From: Mesobaculum littorinae
GTDB taxonomy: Bacteria; Pseudomonadota; Alphaproteobacteria; Rhodobacterales; Rhodobacteraceae
Reading direction: 5' to 3'
Assembly (NCBI RefSeq): GCF_004011175.1
Contig: NZ_RQXX01000001.1
Location: 310,001 to 374,000, forward strand
Length of the DNA stretch: 64,000 nt
The translations under genes were made by a program, and so were the position numbers. The notes under the pieces are model-generated. The model ran no database searches, was not told where the DNA came from, and saw nothing but the letters and a program-made list of their open reading frames with translations. The first letter of the stretch is position 1. Each line of letters opens with the position of its first letter. This document shows positions 27,434-36,307 of the stretch, one piece after another.

Positions 27434-28459
27434 TTAGCGCTTTCCTTTTTCTTTTCCGCCCTGTTCGCGTGCCGTCTGCGGCCTTCTGGAAGCTGCTTTC
27501 TGGTTCGCCTGGGCGGTATATTTCTGAACCATCGAGAGCGTCTTGTGGCCGGTCACGGACTGGATGCCGCGCATGTCGACGCCCGCGCCGGCCAGCCCTA
27601 TCGCGGCGGTGTAGCGCCACCCATGCGGCACAGGACGGTTTGCCCCGGACAGAACGCCGATGGCTTCGCGGATGGCCTCGACCTTCTTCTGCACGTGACG
27701 TTTTCCCATATGCCGCGTGTGGTTCTTCGCAAGCCTATGGGCCCCGCTCCGGGGAACGGTTTTCAGGAAGCACTGAAGGCGCGGGGGGCTGTACACTTGG
27801 ATCTTGGCTGAGGTCTTCTCCTGAACGACTGTCATATACTCGCCATCAAAGTCGGTCCATTTCACCGAGATGCAGTCTCCAAGCCGCTGGCCCGTACCGA
27901 GCGCCAGCTCATAAAGAATGCGCTCCAAGCTGGCGTCCGCGCACGCTGCCTCAAACGCTTTCAGCTTTTCCTCGGGCCGTCGCTCATATTCGCCGCCCGT
28001 CAGTTTCTCGACGTTCACGACCGGGTTGCGGTCGATCCATTCGAGGTCAACGGCGTGGCGCATTAGGATCGAGAGGACGCCCACGCGTTCGTTGGCCTTC
28101 GACCAGGTGTTCTGCAATGCATCGTGCGCCTCGATGGCGTGTTTCCGAGGGAAAGAGCGGACGTCTCTCGCACTGTTCTTCTCACGGATCGCTTCGCAAT
28201 GCCGTCTGTAGTTGGCTGCGGTTCCCTTGCTGATGCGCTTTTACTTTGAGCTTTGATAGTGGCTTGCGGTAAGCTGGTCCCACCTCGTCGGGGACGCGGT
28301 AGAAGGTTGCCCGCGACGCAGATGCCAGTACTCCCGTGGGCAGGCTTCGCTGCCGGGCGCCGCCTTGAGCCGCACCCTTGGCTTGCCATTCCGAAGGTAG
28401 AGGTAGGTACGCCCTTTCACGGTGATGGTGTCCAGATAGGGAAGCTCCAGCTTCTTCAT
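27434..28459 (-). pseudogene. Tyrosine recombinase (phage-type integrase), interrupted by one in-frame stop
   Basis: Read from 28459, the product starts MKKLELPYLDTITVKGRTYL, a typical N-terminus of Rhodobacteraceae island integrases. A TAA at 28241-28243 interrupts the frame after HYQSSK, and the same frame then continues with KRISKGTAANYRRHCEAIRE and runs to the end. The catalytic domain is intact: first Arg in LALGTGQRLGDCISVKW, HGWRYTAAIGLAGAGVDMRG (His-x-x-Arg), and TGHKTLSMVQKYT with the nucleophilic Tyr. Apart from the stop the gene is whole (341 codons), so a single nonsense mutation has inactivated it unless readthrough occurs. It is transcribed toward the tRNA-Leu attachment site, overlapping the upstream xis-like gene by ATGA. 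Confidence 0.85.
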
Positions 28460-28662
28460 GTCTCGAAGCCGTCGTCGGGAACGGCGCCAGTCAGGATGGC
28501 TTTCAGGTCAGACACCCGCCACCGCATTACCTGCCCAGCAAGGTCGATGGGCTGCAGCAGCGCGCCGATCTGGACGAGGTTCCTGAACTTGTTTGTGCGC
28601 ATACCCAGCATCCGTGCCGCGGTTGATTCCTTGACAGCCAGGAGGGGCGTGCGTCTGGACAT
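28456..28662 (-). CDS. Excisionase-like small DNA-binding protein
   Basis: A 68-residue protein beginning MSRRTPLLAVKESTAARMLG, with a MerR/Xis-type winged-helix pattern: KESTAARMLGMRTNKFRNLV followed by a QPIDLAGQVMRWRVSDLKAI wing and helix. Its stop overlaps the integrase start by ATGA, so the two form an operon. Function as recombination directionality factor is inferred from position. An upstream extension to 28695 is possible. An IS3 relic lies 40 bp upstream and may have removed the original promoter. Confidence 0.65.
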   Translation of the reverse strand: MSRRTPLLAVKESTAARMLGMRTNKFRNLVQIGALLQPIDLAGQVMRWRVSDLKAILTGAVPDDGFET

Positions 28663-28989
28663 GTGTTCGCTCCCCTTCCGGCGGCAATCCCGCAAAGCAG
28701 GTGGCCTGCCCCTATCGGGTGGTCAGGTTTCAAACTTAGTACATGACGGGTTTCCGTGCCAAGGCGGATGCCTGCGGCGGGGCTGATTCTTGGCCGCGCG
28801 ACGGCCAGTGGCCAGCCTCCGGCGCCGGCGGTCGGTAGCCCAGCGACGAATGGGGCCTGACCGTGTTGTCGTGGACCCGCCATGCCTCGATCACGGCGCA
28901 AGCCTCCGCCGGCGAGTAGAAGATCTCGCCGTTCAGCAATTCGTCGCGGAGCTTCGAGTTGAAGCTCTCGCAGTAGCCCTGCCTCGGAA

Positions 28990-29012
28990 AAACGGTCCCC
29001 CGGACCGTTTTC
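28990..29012. repeat. Palindromic repeat, copy 1 (in IS3 relic)
   Basis: Perfect inverted repeat with arms AAAACGGTCC and GGACCGTTTT around CCC, located exactly where the middle of OrfB is missing. Confidence 0.7.
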
Positions 29013-29316
29013 TGGCCCTCGGCAGTCCCTTCGCCAGACCTGCTCGACGTGCTTCACGTTCACGGCCCAGCCCGCGTCTCGCGAGCCAATGCCGCGATCC
29101 GATGATAGCCGTAGCGCTCCTACTGGCTGGCCAGCGCGACGATGTCCGCGGTCAGCGCCTCTTCGTCGGCCCGCCCGCGCAGCGCAGCGATGGGGCGATC
29201 GATGCTGCCCCAGAACGCGACAGGCAAGACGTCCGGAGATCCGGAACTTCCGTCTGACGTGATCGACGCAGGCTCGGCGGCGGGCGGGGCTTAGTGTCTC
29301 CGCCCGTTCGGGCCGT

Positions 29317-29337
29317 AAACGGTCCCCCGGACGGTTT
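29317..29337. repeat. Palindromic repeat, copy 2 (in IS3 relic)
   Basis: Arms AAACGGTCC and GGACGGTTT (one mismatch) around CCC, between the OrfA and OrfB remnants, where extra sequence separates the two genes. Confidence 0.6.
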
Positions 29338-29805
29338 CCGAGACGGCCCTCACTCCCGAGGCGGCCTCCCGGAGGATCAGCTTCTCGAGCGTGAGATCGG
29401 AGACCGCCTTCCGCAACCGTTCGGTCTCTTTCTCAAGCTCCTTGAGCCGCTTTACCCGGTCGGTCTTCAGCCAGCACTCGCCATTGTCCTCGGACCAATG
29501 GCGGACATGGCTCGTTCCTTGCACCAGCGGTAATAGGTGACCTGGTTCGGCATGGCGCTCGGACCGCTGGCGCGCTCATGCCTCACCCCCGATGGATCGC
29601 ACCGCCTCGGCCACCGATCGTCCCTGCGATACCAGCACGTCGACCTGCCTCAGCTTCGCGACGATCTCCTCAGGCTTATGTGCTCCGCCGGGGTATCGAT
29701 CCCCCGGATCGATCCCTCATCCGTCTCCGATCTGTCCCATTCCTTGTCCTCCATACGGCTCGAAAGCCTACTTCCGGGAGGACCACTCTTCAGGGGGGCG
29801 GACCA

Positions 29806-29980
29806 AGAACATCAGCGATTTCGGGTCCATCTCGAAGAGCACCTCGATGACCTTGGCCAATTAGAGGCCCGGGTCGAAGAGGACCGGCGTGCCGAGCTGG
29901 AAGAAAAGAACATTACTGACGAGGGTGGCGATGGTGAAGGCCAGTAAACCGGCGAGCGGGGCACGAATGACCCTGGGCAT
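29806..29980 (-). pseudogene. Small membrane protein gene, truncated by the IS3 insertion
   Basis: From ATG 29980 (preceded by AAAGGAGAAATCCTT) the product reads MPRVIRAPLAGLLAFTIATL followed by SNVLFFQLGTPVLFDPGL, one transmembrane segment and a short loop. A TAA at 29861 ends it at 39 residues. The same frame continues protein-like past the stop (LAKVIEVLFEMDPKSLMF) until the IS end at 29805. It therefore looks like a longer membrane protein cut by the IS, with an additional nonsense codon. The family is not recognised. It probably formed an operon with the HXXEE gene upstream, under the TetR operators. Confidence 0.6.
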
Positions 29981-30240
29981 AAGGATTTCTCCTTTGTTCT
30001 GAACGCGGGATTTGGAATGCGATTTATAGGTCAGGGAGCTGTCAGGCGTGGCCGCCCATATCGAACGCCGGCTCTTGAGCCGAAGTCCGATTTTCCGCGT
30101 CCGGACCGCCCCGCCTGACAGGACGCCCGTGACGGACGGCCTGCGCGATCTCCCGGTGGTCGAATGATAATGGATGTGACCATTCTCACTGTCTCCCTCG
30201 GGTAGGGGATGCGTTCGCTCGGCGCCCCCAGCGCCGCGCC

Positions 30241-30873
30241 TCAGGCTGCCTGCATCGTCATGGCCAGGACGCCCACCAGAAGCACGCCCAACCCACAGGT
30301 CGCGGTGACCGCCATACGCCATGAGCCCCCGATGCGGGCGACCAGCAGTATCCCTAGCACCCAGTAGAGCTGCGCGGTGAAAAAGCCGGGGAAGTATCCG
30401 CCTTGGTCGATGACCCAGTAGGTGTGGGCGATCGCGTTGCCCAAGGCGCCATAGACGACGAAGAACAGCACAGGCACCAGCAGGAACCGGCGGCCGCCCG
30501 CGAAGGCACCGATGAAGGCCATCACGAAAAGGAAGTAGGACACCATGTTGATGCCGACGAAAAGCTCGGTCGAGAACGGGCTGCCGCCGAAAAGGGCAGG
30601 GAACTGCACTCGGAACCCGGTCATGAACTCTTCGCTGAAGTGCAGGAGCTGCCACGCGAGAACGCTGAAGTAGAGCGGATAGAGACCGTGCCCGTCCGGC
30701 AGTGCCACCTGTTTCAGATGCATCCAGAGAAAGATCGCCCAGGTGACCAGAAGCCCGGGGACGAATGTCGAGACCAACGCCTGGCCGCCGATCCAAGTGA
30801 AGACGCCGGCCATCAGGAGCGCGATGACCGTGCCGATGCCGAAGTCTATACGGGTTAGGGTAGCAGGTGTCAT
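30241..30873 (-). CDS. HXXEE-domain membrane protein
   Basis: A 210-residue protein with about six transmembrane helices (for example GIGTVIALLMAGVFTWIGGQ, FLFVMAFIGAFAGG and LVPVLFFVVYGALGNAIAH). The signature H-x-x-E-E appears as HFSEE within LAWQLLHFSEEFMTGF, and the second conserved histidine region is AIAHTYW. This motif defines an uncharacterised family (HXXEE). It is divergent from the TetR gene at 30990, with two palindromic operators in between, so it is the likely repressor target. Its function may be lipid- or metal-related, but this is unproven. Confidence 0.7.
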   Translation of the reverse strand: MTPATLTRIDFGIGTVIALLMAGVFTWIGGQALVSTFVPGLLVTWAIFLWMHLKQVALPDGHGLYPLYFSVLAWQLLHFSEEFMTGFRVQFPALFGGSPFSTELFVGINMVSYFLFVMAFIGAFAGGRRFLLVPVLFFVVYGALGNAIAHTYWVIDQGGYFPGFFTAQLYWVLGILLVARIGGSWRMAVTATCGLGVLLVGVLAMTMQAA

Positions 30874-30912
30874 GTGCCCTTCCTTTCCAGGCGCTCAAGT
30901 TTAGTTTCGAGA

Positions 30913-30932
30913 AAGTCAACGATCGTTGACTT
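30913..30932. promoter_or_regulatory. TetR operator 1
   Basis: Perfect 20-bp palindrome AAGTCAACGATCGTTGACTT in the divergent intergenic region between the HXXEE gene and the tetR gene, the usual size and position for a TetR-family dimer site. Confidence 0.75.
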
Positions 30933-30960
30933 AACTGGTTGGTGCCACCCCTGCTTGCAA

Positions 30961-30980
30961 AAGTCAACGTCCGTTGGCAT
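30961..30980. promoter_or_regulatory. TetR operator 2 (imperfect)
   Basis: AAGTCAACGTCCGTTGGCAT resembles operator 1 (left half identical for 9 bases), 48 bp further towards the tetR start, suggesting autoregulation through a second site. Confidence 0.6.
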
Positions 30981-30989
30981 TCATGCGTC

Positions 30990-31589
30990 ATGACCCTGAC
31001 ACCTACAAAGCTCTCGAAATCCGAGAAGACCCGCCAAGCCATCCTCGAAGCGGCGCAGACGCTGTTCTACGAGAAGGGATACGATGGCGCGTCGGTCCGG
31101 CAGATCGCCGAAGCGGTGCCGATCGATCCGGCCATGATCATGCGCTATTTCGGCTCGAAGGAGGGGCTCTTCTCGGCGGCGGCACTCGTGGACTTGCGAT
31201 TGCCGGACCTGGGAAGCATCCCCCGCGACCTGGCCGGTAAAGGTCTGGTTCGGCATTTCCTGATGCTTTGGGAAGGGGACCGGAGCGGAATCGGCCTGCC
31301 GATCCTCCTGCGATCTGCCGTCTCGAACCAGAACGTGGCAGACAAGATCCACGAGGTCTTCGAGGAACAGGTCGTGCCTGCGATTTCGGGCCTCGTGCCG
31401 GAGGGAGAAGAAGACAGCTGCGCGGGGTTGATCGTCAGCCAGCTCTTCGGTCTCGCGCTCTGTCGCTACATCCTGCGGCTCTCACCGGTGGCCGAGATGA
31501 CAGAGCAGGAGATCGTAGAACGGATCGGCGCTGTGATTCAGTTCCACCTCGACGCGGCGCGCGACACCGCAGGGTCGAACCGCCCTTAG
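30990..31589 (+). CDS. TetR/AcrR family transcriptional regulator
   Basis: A 199-residue repressor. The N-terminal helix-turn-helix reads TRQAILEAAQTLFYEKGYDG followed by ASVRQIAEAVPIDPAMIMRY and FGSKEGLF; the C-terminal domain (from residue about 75) is helical and would bind a ligand. ATG 30990 begins right before the HTH; the upstream extension would cross the operator. It is divergent from the HXXEE gene, with two copies of a palindrome between them, so it very likely represses itself and that gene. A broken ridA gene follows 49 bp downstream. Confidence 0.88.
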   Translation: MTLTPTKLSKSEKTRQAILEAAQTLFYEKGYDGASVRQIAEAVPIDPAMIMRYFGSKEGLFSAAALVDLRLPDLGSIPRDLAGKGLVRHFLMLWEGDRSGIGLPILLRSAVSNQNVADKIHEVFEEQVVPAISGLVPEGEEDSCAGLIVSQLFGLALCRYILRLSPVAEMTEQEIVERIGAVIQFHLDAARDTAGSNRP

Positions 31590-31638
31590 CCCGCCCGCCA
31601 TTTCCATTCTTCCAAAGTTGGGCCTCAAGGAGGATCCA

Positions 31639-32135
31639 ATGAGTAGAGAGACCATTTCATCGGGCGCATATCTTGAGCCCGAGATCGGCTTCAGCCGTGC
31701 GGTCCGCATCGGGCACGAGATACTCGTGTCTGGGACCGCGCACATCGCTATGGATGTAACGAGCGACTGCCCGGCTGACGTCTATGAGCAGACGAAACGC
31801 TGCCTCGAGATCATCGGCGCCGCCCTGCGGGAGACCGAGGCGCCCATGTCCACTGTCGCTCGGACGCGGATCATGCTCACGGATATCGCTACATGGATAA
31901 AGGCTGCAAAGGCCCACGGCGACGTGTGCGGCTCGGTTCGACGGCAAGCACTTTTGTCGAAGTCTGGTGCTTTATCGATCCTCGACTGATGATCGAGATC
32001 GACGCCGACGCAGTTGTCGAATTGCCTACGGGACGGCATGCGACGGTGGGGAGAAACGTTCAACAGGTTCCCACCCCCGAGCGTTCTATAAGGCCCACCC
32101 GAGAATGTGCAGTCATTAGGCTTCTTGCCCAATGA
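31639..32135 (+). pseudogene. RidA/YjgF family protein, frameshifted
   Basis: Starts MSRETISSGAYLEPEIGFSR with AAGGAGG upstream. The first 100 or so residues follow the Rid fold (RIGHEILVSGTAHI, YEQTKRCLEIIGAALRET, VARTRIMLTDIATWIKAAKA). Near 31930 the frame fails: the Rid continuation STASTFVEVWCFIDPRLMIE with IDADAVV is found in a neighbouring frame, so a small indel lies in the C-terminal third. The catalytic Arg of canonical RidA is not at its usual position, suggesting a Rid2-type subgroup. Non-functional unless the indel is a sequencing error. Confidence 0.75.
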
Positions 32136-32332
32136 TTGCTTCAGTCATGCTGCAATGCCGCGGTCGCTTAAACAACGAACGGCAGTAAAGGGCCGGGAGA
32201 GACGGCCGCTGCTGCCTGCATGTCGCACGCCCAGCTGCCTCGCTGCATGACCGCTTCGAGCCCTTCATGTCGATTTCTGCAAACGAGATGTACGTCCGCT
32301 CCGCGGGCGTAGGGGGTATCCAAGACCCATTT

Positions 32333-33247
32333 TCAAAATTTTCGTACTCCGTCGATCTGCATCAACCTTTGCGTGAACCAGTCCAGCGTTCGCCCACGCC
32401 GAGACCGGTGCAGCAGGATGTTGCAATCGATGGGGGGCCTTGGGGTTTCGAGATCGAGTGTCTCGAGGCCGTATGCAAGCCCGTCCACGAGCCAGGCGCG
32501 CGGACAATACCCGACGCCGAGCCCCTGCCGGATCGCGTCGATCTTTGTCGCCATGTGTGACACCGTAATTCTTGGTTGTCCGTCGAGTAGAGAGCGCGGG
32601 ATCGAGCGCGGGGTGACCGCTCGTGCGCTGTCCGAGACCACGATTGCCGGAAACTTTTTCAGCGCGTCTTCAGTAATGGGCCCGGCGCGATGTGCCAGCG
32701 GATGGTTCACGCTGCAGCAGTAGACAAACTCCACCGTCATGCTCCCGATTGCCTCAATATCGCGGTGAAGCGGCGCATCGTCCGCTCCGATGGCGATATC
32801 GGCCCGTTCCTCTATCAACGCCTCCCAGGTGCCGCCCAACGTCTCTTCGAGGATGTGGATCTGAATGAAAGGGAGTTCTTCGCGGCAGATCGAGACGATC
32901 GGCCAGAGCATCCCCCGCGGGATCAGAGTATCTATGGCGATACGCAGCTCTGGCTCCCAGCCGCGGGCGAGCCGGGTGGCGGCCGCCCGCGTTTCTCGGT
33001 TCGCAGTGAGAATGCGGCGTCCTTCCTCGAGTAGCAAACGTCCGGCCGGCGTCAGGACCGCCTTGCGACGGCGCCTGTCGAATACCTCGATCCCCAGGTC
33101 TGCCTCGAGTTGGCGGATCACGTAGGAGATGGCCGAGGGCACGCGGTGCAGCGCAGCCGCGGCTTCCGCGAAAGTTCCGAACCGGTCGATCGCTTCGAGA
33201 ACCTCGAAGGCTTCCTGTTGGATGAGGCCCGGCATCCGATGCTCCAC
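32333..33247 (-). CDS. LysR family transcriptional regulator
   Basis: A 304-residue LysR protein: N-terminal HTH with [20 protein letters not shown] followed by [20 protein letters not shown], linker helix, and a periplasmic-binding-like effector domain from residue about 95 ([19 protein letters not shown]). It is divergent from wrbA (105 bp between start codons), the usual layout for a LysR regulator and its target; by this context it would respond to quinone or oxidative stress. The effector cannot be deduced. Confidence 0.88.
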   Translation of the reverse strand: MEHRMPGLIQQEAFEVLEAIDRFGTFAEAAAALHRVPSAISYVIRQLEADLGIEVFDRRRRKAVLTPAGRLLLEEGRRILTANRETRAAATRLARGWEPELRIAIDTLIPRGMLWPIVSICREELPFIQIHILEETLGGTWEALIEERADIAIGADDAPLHRDIEAIGSMTVEFVYCCSVNHPLAHRAGPITEDALKKFPAIVVSDSARAVTPRSIPRSLLDGQPRITVSHMATKIDAIRQGLGVGYCPRAWLVDGLAYGLETLDLETPRPPIDCNILLHRSRRGRTLDWFTQRLMQIDGVRKF

Positions 33248-33351
33248 TATTCAATAATTCCGATCATATAGCGCAGAACGTTTCAATTTTTTTGCATGAA
33301 TGTCACCCCTATCTTCTGGCTCGACAGACGGATCGGACCAAGGTGACTGCC

Positions 33352-33951
33352 ATGAAGAAAATGCTCGTTCTCTATTATTCGATGTACGGCCATATCGAGA
33401 CGCTGGCGCAAGCGGTGGCGGAGGGCGCCCGGAGCGTCGAGGGCATCGAGGTGACGCTCAAGCACGTCCCCGAGACGATGGGAGCCGATGCGCTCGAGGC
33501 GGCGGGCGCGAAGACCGACCTCGAGGGAGAGATCGCCGATCCCAAGGAACTGGCTGACTACGACGCCATCGTCTTTGGCACACCGACGCGCTTTGGCAAC
33601 ATGGCTGGGCAGATGCGCACGTTTCTCGACCAGACCGGAAGCCTTTGGGCCGAAGGCAAGCTTGTCGACAAGTTCGGGTCCGTCTTCACCTCGAGCGGCA
33701 CGGGCGGCGGCAACGAAACGACGATCACGTCCTTCTGGAACACGCTTGCGCATCACGGGATGCTGATCGTTCCGGTCGATTATGCGGGGGCAAAAGGCCT
33801 GTCCGACACCTCTGAACTGCGCGGGGGCTCGCCCTACGGCGCGGCCACCTATGCCGGGGGTGACGGATCGCGGCAGCCGTCAGGTACTGAACTGTCGATC
33901 GCGCGCTACCAAGGCGAGAAGGTTGCCCGCCTCGCGACAGGATCGCGCTGA
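33352..33951 (+). CDS. wrbA: NAD(P)H:quinone oxidoreductase WrbA
   Basis: A 199-residue flavodoxin-like FMN protein that reduces quinones by two electrons, protecting against semiquinone radicals. Seen: FMN phosphate-binding loop [20 protein letters not shown], the family-typical insertion loop, [20 protein letters not shown], and [24 protein letters not shown] with the WrbA-specific C-terminal [20 protein letters not shown]-like segment (here [17 protein letters not shown]). The ATG at 33352 follows AAGGTG. It pairs with the divergent LysR gene and precedes a glutathionyl-hydroquinone reductase, making a small quinone-detoxification module. Confidence 0.93.
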   Translation: MKKMLVLYYSMYGHIETLAQAVAEGARSVEGIEVTLKHVPETMGADALEAAGAKTDLEGEIADPKELADYDAIVFGTPTRFGNMAGQMRTFLDQTGSLWAEGKLVDKFGSVFTSSGTGGGNETTITSFWNTLAHHGMLIVPVDYAGAKGLSDTSELRGGSPYGAATYAGGDGSRQPSGTELSIARYQGEKVARLATGSR

Positions 33952-34048
33952 GGCAGGATGTGCCCTGTTTGACGCTTGCCCTTTGTCTAGAAGACACCGC
34001 GCGGCGACGGAAGCGGTGATCAAAACATTCAGGAATGGAGGTCCCGCC

Positions 34049-35014
34049 ATGGGATATCTCGAGAATGGTACATGGCACGACGGCTGGTACGATACCAAGT
34101 CCCATGACGGGAAATTCGTACGGGAGAATGCCGGATTTCGCGACTGGATCTCGAACGAGGATGGCGCGCGTTTCCCGCCCGAGCCCGGGCGGTACCACCT
34201 CTTCGTCTCCTATGCCTGTCCATGGGCCTGCCGCACGATCATCGCGCGGCGGCTGAAGGGGCTCGAAGGCGTCGTCGGCATGACCATCGTGAACCCCTAC
34301 AACCGCGAGAACGGCTGGGAGTTCGGTGGGTTCGACGATGCCGGCGCGGACCCGCTATTCGACAGCCGCTATCTCTATGAGTTTTATCAGCTTGCCGATC
34401 CCCAGTTCTCGGGCCGCGTGACGACGCCAACGCTTTGGGACAATAGCGAAGGGACGATCGTCTCGAACGAATCCGCCGACATCCTGCGCATGTTCAATTC
34501 GTCCTTCGGATCGCTGGCCGAGAGAGCGGACCTTGATCTCTGCCCCGAAGACCTGCGCGGGCAGATCGACGACTGGAACGAGCGGATCTATCCGGCGCTC
34601 AACAATGGGGTCTATCGGGCAGGCTTCGCGACATCTCAGGACGCCTATGAGGCCGCGTTTACCGACGTTTTCGCAATGCTCGACACGCTGGAGGCGCACT
34701 TTTCTTCCAGCCGCTATCTTGCCGGTGATCGCCTGACCGAGGCCGACTGGCGGCTGTTCGTGACGCTGGTCAGGTTCGACACGGTCTATTTCAGCCATTT
34801 CAAATGCAATCGGCAACGCATCTCGGATTACGAGGCGCTGCACGGTTACCTGCGCGACCTGTATCAGGTTCCGGGCATCGCCGAGACCGTCCGCTTCGAT
34901 CACATCAAGGCCCATTACTACGGCGGCATGCTGGCGGTGAACCCGACCGGCATCATTCCCCGCGGCCCGACGCTGTCCCTGTCCGAACCGCACGGGCGCG
35001 GCGGCCTCGACTGA
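34049..35014 (+). CDS. Glutathionyl-hydroquinone reductase (Xi-class GST)
   Basis: A 321-residue Xi-class glutathione transferase that removes glutathione from glutathionyl-hydroquinones. The catalytic CPWA motif is in LFVSYACPWACRTIIARRLK, preceded by RYHL, and the family's VVGMTIVNPYN strand follows. GTVTTPTLWD-like (GRVTTPTLWDNSEGTIVSNE) is the glutathione-binding strand and SNES turn, and the helical domain contains RYLAGDRLTEADWRLFVTLV. Start at ATG 34049 after GGAGG. It lies 97 bp after wrbA on the same strand, so the two enzymes probably serve the same purpose: keeping quinones reduced and free. Confidence 0.9.
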   Translation: MGYLENGTWHDGWYDTKSHDGKFVRENAGFRDWISNEDGARFPPEPGRYHLFVSYACPWACRTIIARRLKGLEGVVGMTIVNPYNRENGWEFGGFDDAGADPLFDSRYLYEFYQLADPQFSGRVTTPTLWDNSEGTIVSNESADILRMFNSSFGSLAERADLDLCPEDLRGQIDDWNERIYPALNNGVYRAGFATSQDAYEAAFTDVFAMLDTLEAHFSSSRYLAGDRLTEADWRLFVTLVRFDTVYFSHFKCNRQRISDYEALHGYLRDLYQVPGIAETVRFDHIKAHYYGGMLAVNPTGIIPRGPTLSLSEPHGRGGLD

Positions 35015-35065
35015 GCTGCGCCCGATCGACCGTATCCCTCCCGCGCATTCGAAAGTGAGCGTGCC

Positions 35066-36307
35066 TTGGCCCATTCCAGAACAGCCGTAATCTCCTATGC
35101 GGTCCTCGCCACCGGGGCGTTCTCGATCGGCACGACCGAGTTCGGATCGATGAGCCTTCTGCCGCCCATCGCCCGGAGCCTATCGCTATCAGAGCCGGCG
35201 GCGGGGCACCTGATCAGCGCCTACGCCCTCGGGGTCCTCGTCGGCGCGCCGCTGATCTCGATCCTCTTCAGCCGATCCCCGCGCAAACCCGTCCTGATCG
35301 GGCTGATGTTGCTGGTCGCGCTCGGCAACGGGCTCAGCGCCCTTGCTGCGGCCTATCCCACGATGATGGCCTCTCGCTTCCTCGCAGGCGTTCCGCACGG
35401 GGCCTATCTCGGAATGGCATCCCTTGTCGCGGCCTCGCTCGCCCCCGAAGACCGCCGGACCGAGGCCGTCGGCTATCTGCTTCTGGGCCTGACCATCGCC
35501 ACGATCGTGGGCGTGCCCGGCGCGACCTGGCTTGGAACCTTGGCGGGGTGGCGATGGGGTTTTGCCGCCGTCGCCGCACTGGCCCTTGCGACCGCCGCGG
35601 CGATCCTCGTCTTCGTGCCGTTTCAGCGGGCCGAAGCCTCGGCCAGCCCTTTGCGCGAACTCGGCGCGCTTACGCTGCCCAATGTGTGGCTGACCGTCGG
35701 GATCGCCGCGATCGGCTATGGCGGGCTCTTCTCGGTCTATGCGTACCTGACGGCGACGCTCGACCAGGTTACCGGCGTGTCGGAGGTCGTGGTGCCCTTC
35801 GTCGTCGCGGCCTTCGGCATCGGCATGACGATCGGCAGCCTCGTCGTGCCGCGCCTTGCCGACCGCGCCCAGATGCCGACCGCGGGTGCCACGCTGGTCT
35901 GGACCGCCGTAGCACTCGCGCTCTATCCGCTGGCCGCAGAGAACGTCTGGTGGATCTCGCTCGACGTTGCCTGCATCGGCGTGATCATGTCGATGACCGC
36001 GGTCCTGCAAAAGCGACTCATGGACGTCGCAGGCGATGCGCAGAACCTTGCCGCTGCGCTGAACCACGTCGCGATCAACACCGCGAACGCCCTCGGTCCG
36101 TTCCTCGCCGGGCTGGCACTCAGCGCCGGGTTCGGGCTGACATCGACAGGACTCGTGGGCGTGGCGCTGACCTTTGCAGGGCTGGTCGTGTGGGCCTTCG
36201 CATGGCGCTACGACCGTCTTCATGGAGGACCCGGTAGACATACAGCCCCCTCGCCGGAAGGCGGTCTCGTTCAAGCCCGGACCGCAATGGAGGATCTTCG
36301 ACCATGA
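35066..36307 (+). CDS. MFS transporter (AraJ/YdhP-type sugar or amino-acid-derivative exporter)
   Basis: A 413-residue, 12-helix transporter. It opens with the family's SIGTTEFGSMSLLPPIARSL and has YALGVLVGAPLISILFSRSP followed by RKPVLIGLML as motif A. The TTG at 35066 seems to be the start; no strong Shine-Dalgarno is seen. The stop overlaps the next gene (DapF-like) by ATGA, so export is coupled to the epimerase product. The substrate is unknown; the AraJ group includes exporters of sugars, purines and chloramphenicol-like drugs. Confidence 0.88.
   Translation: MAHSRTAVISYAVLATGAFSIGTTEFGSMSLLPPIARSLSLSEPAAGHLISAYALGVLVGAPLISILFSRSPRKPVLIGLMLLVALGNGLSALAAAYPTMMASRFLAGVPHGAYLGMASLVAASLAPEDRRTEAVGYLLLGLTIATIVGVPGATWLGTLAGWRWGFAAVAALALATAAAILVFVPFQRAEASASPLRELGALTLPNVWLTVGIAAIGYGGLFSVYAYLTATLDQVTGVSEVVVPFVVAAFGIGMTIGSLVVPRLADRAQMPTAGATLVWTAVALALYPLAAENVWWISLDVACIGVIMSMTAVLQKRLMDVAGDAQNLAAALNHVAINTANALGPFLAGLALSAGFGLTSTGLVGVALTFAGLVVWAFAWRYDRLHGGPGRHTAPSPEGGLVQARTAMEDLRP

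Larger units (their letters stand above)
28702..29805 (-). mobile_element. Degenerate IS3-family insertion sequence (copy 1)
   Basis: Remains of both IS3 genes on the minus strand. OrfA: HKPEEIVAKLRQVDVLVSQG (about 29620-29680), NQVTYYRW, then DRVKRLKELEKETERLRKAV and SDLTLEKLILREAAS (about 29350-29460). OrfB: EALTADIVALASQ and GWAVNVKHVEQVWRR, then after a large internal deletion ESFNSKLRDELLNGEIFYSP and NTVRPHSSLGYRPPAPEAGH at the C-terminus. Related terminal inverted repeats are seen: TGGCCTGCCCC at 28702 and, inverted, TGGTCCGCCCC ending at 29805. With frameshifts and the OrfB deletion it cannot transpose. Two copies of a palindromic motif interrupt it at 28990 and 29317. Confidence 0.85.
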
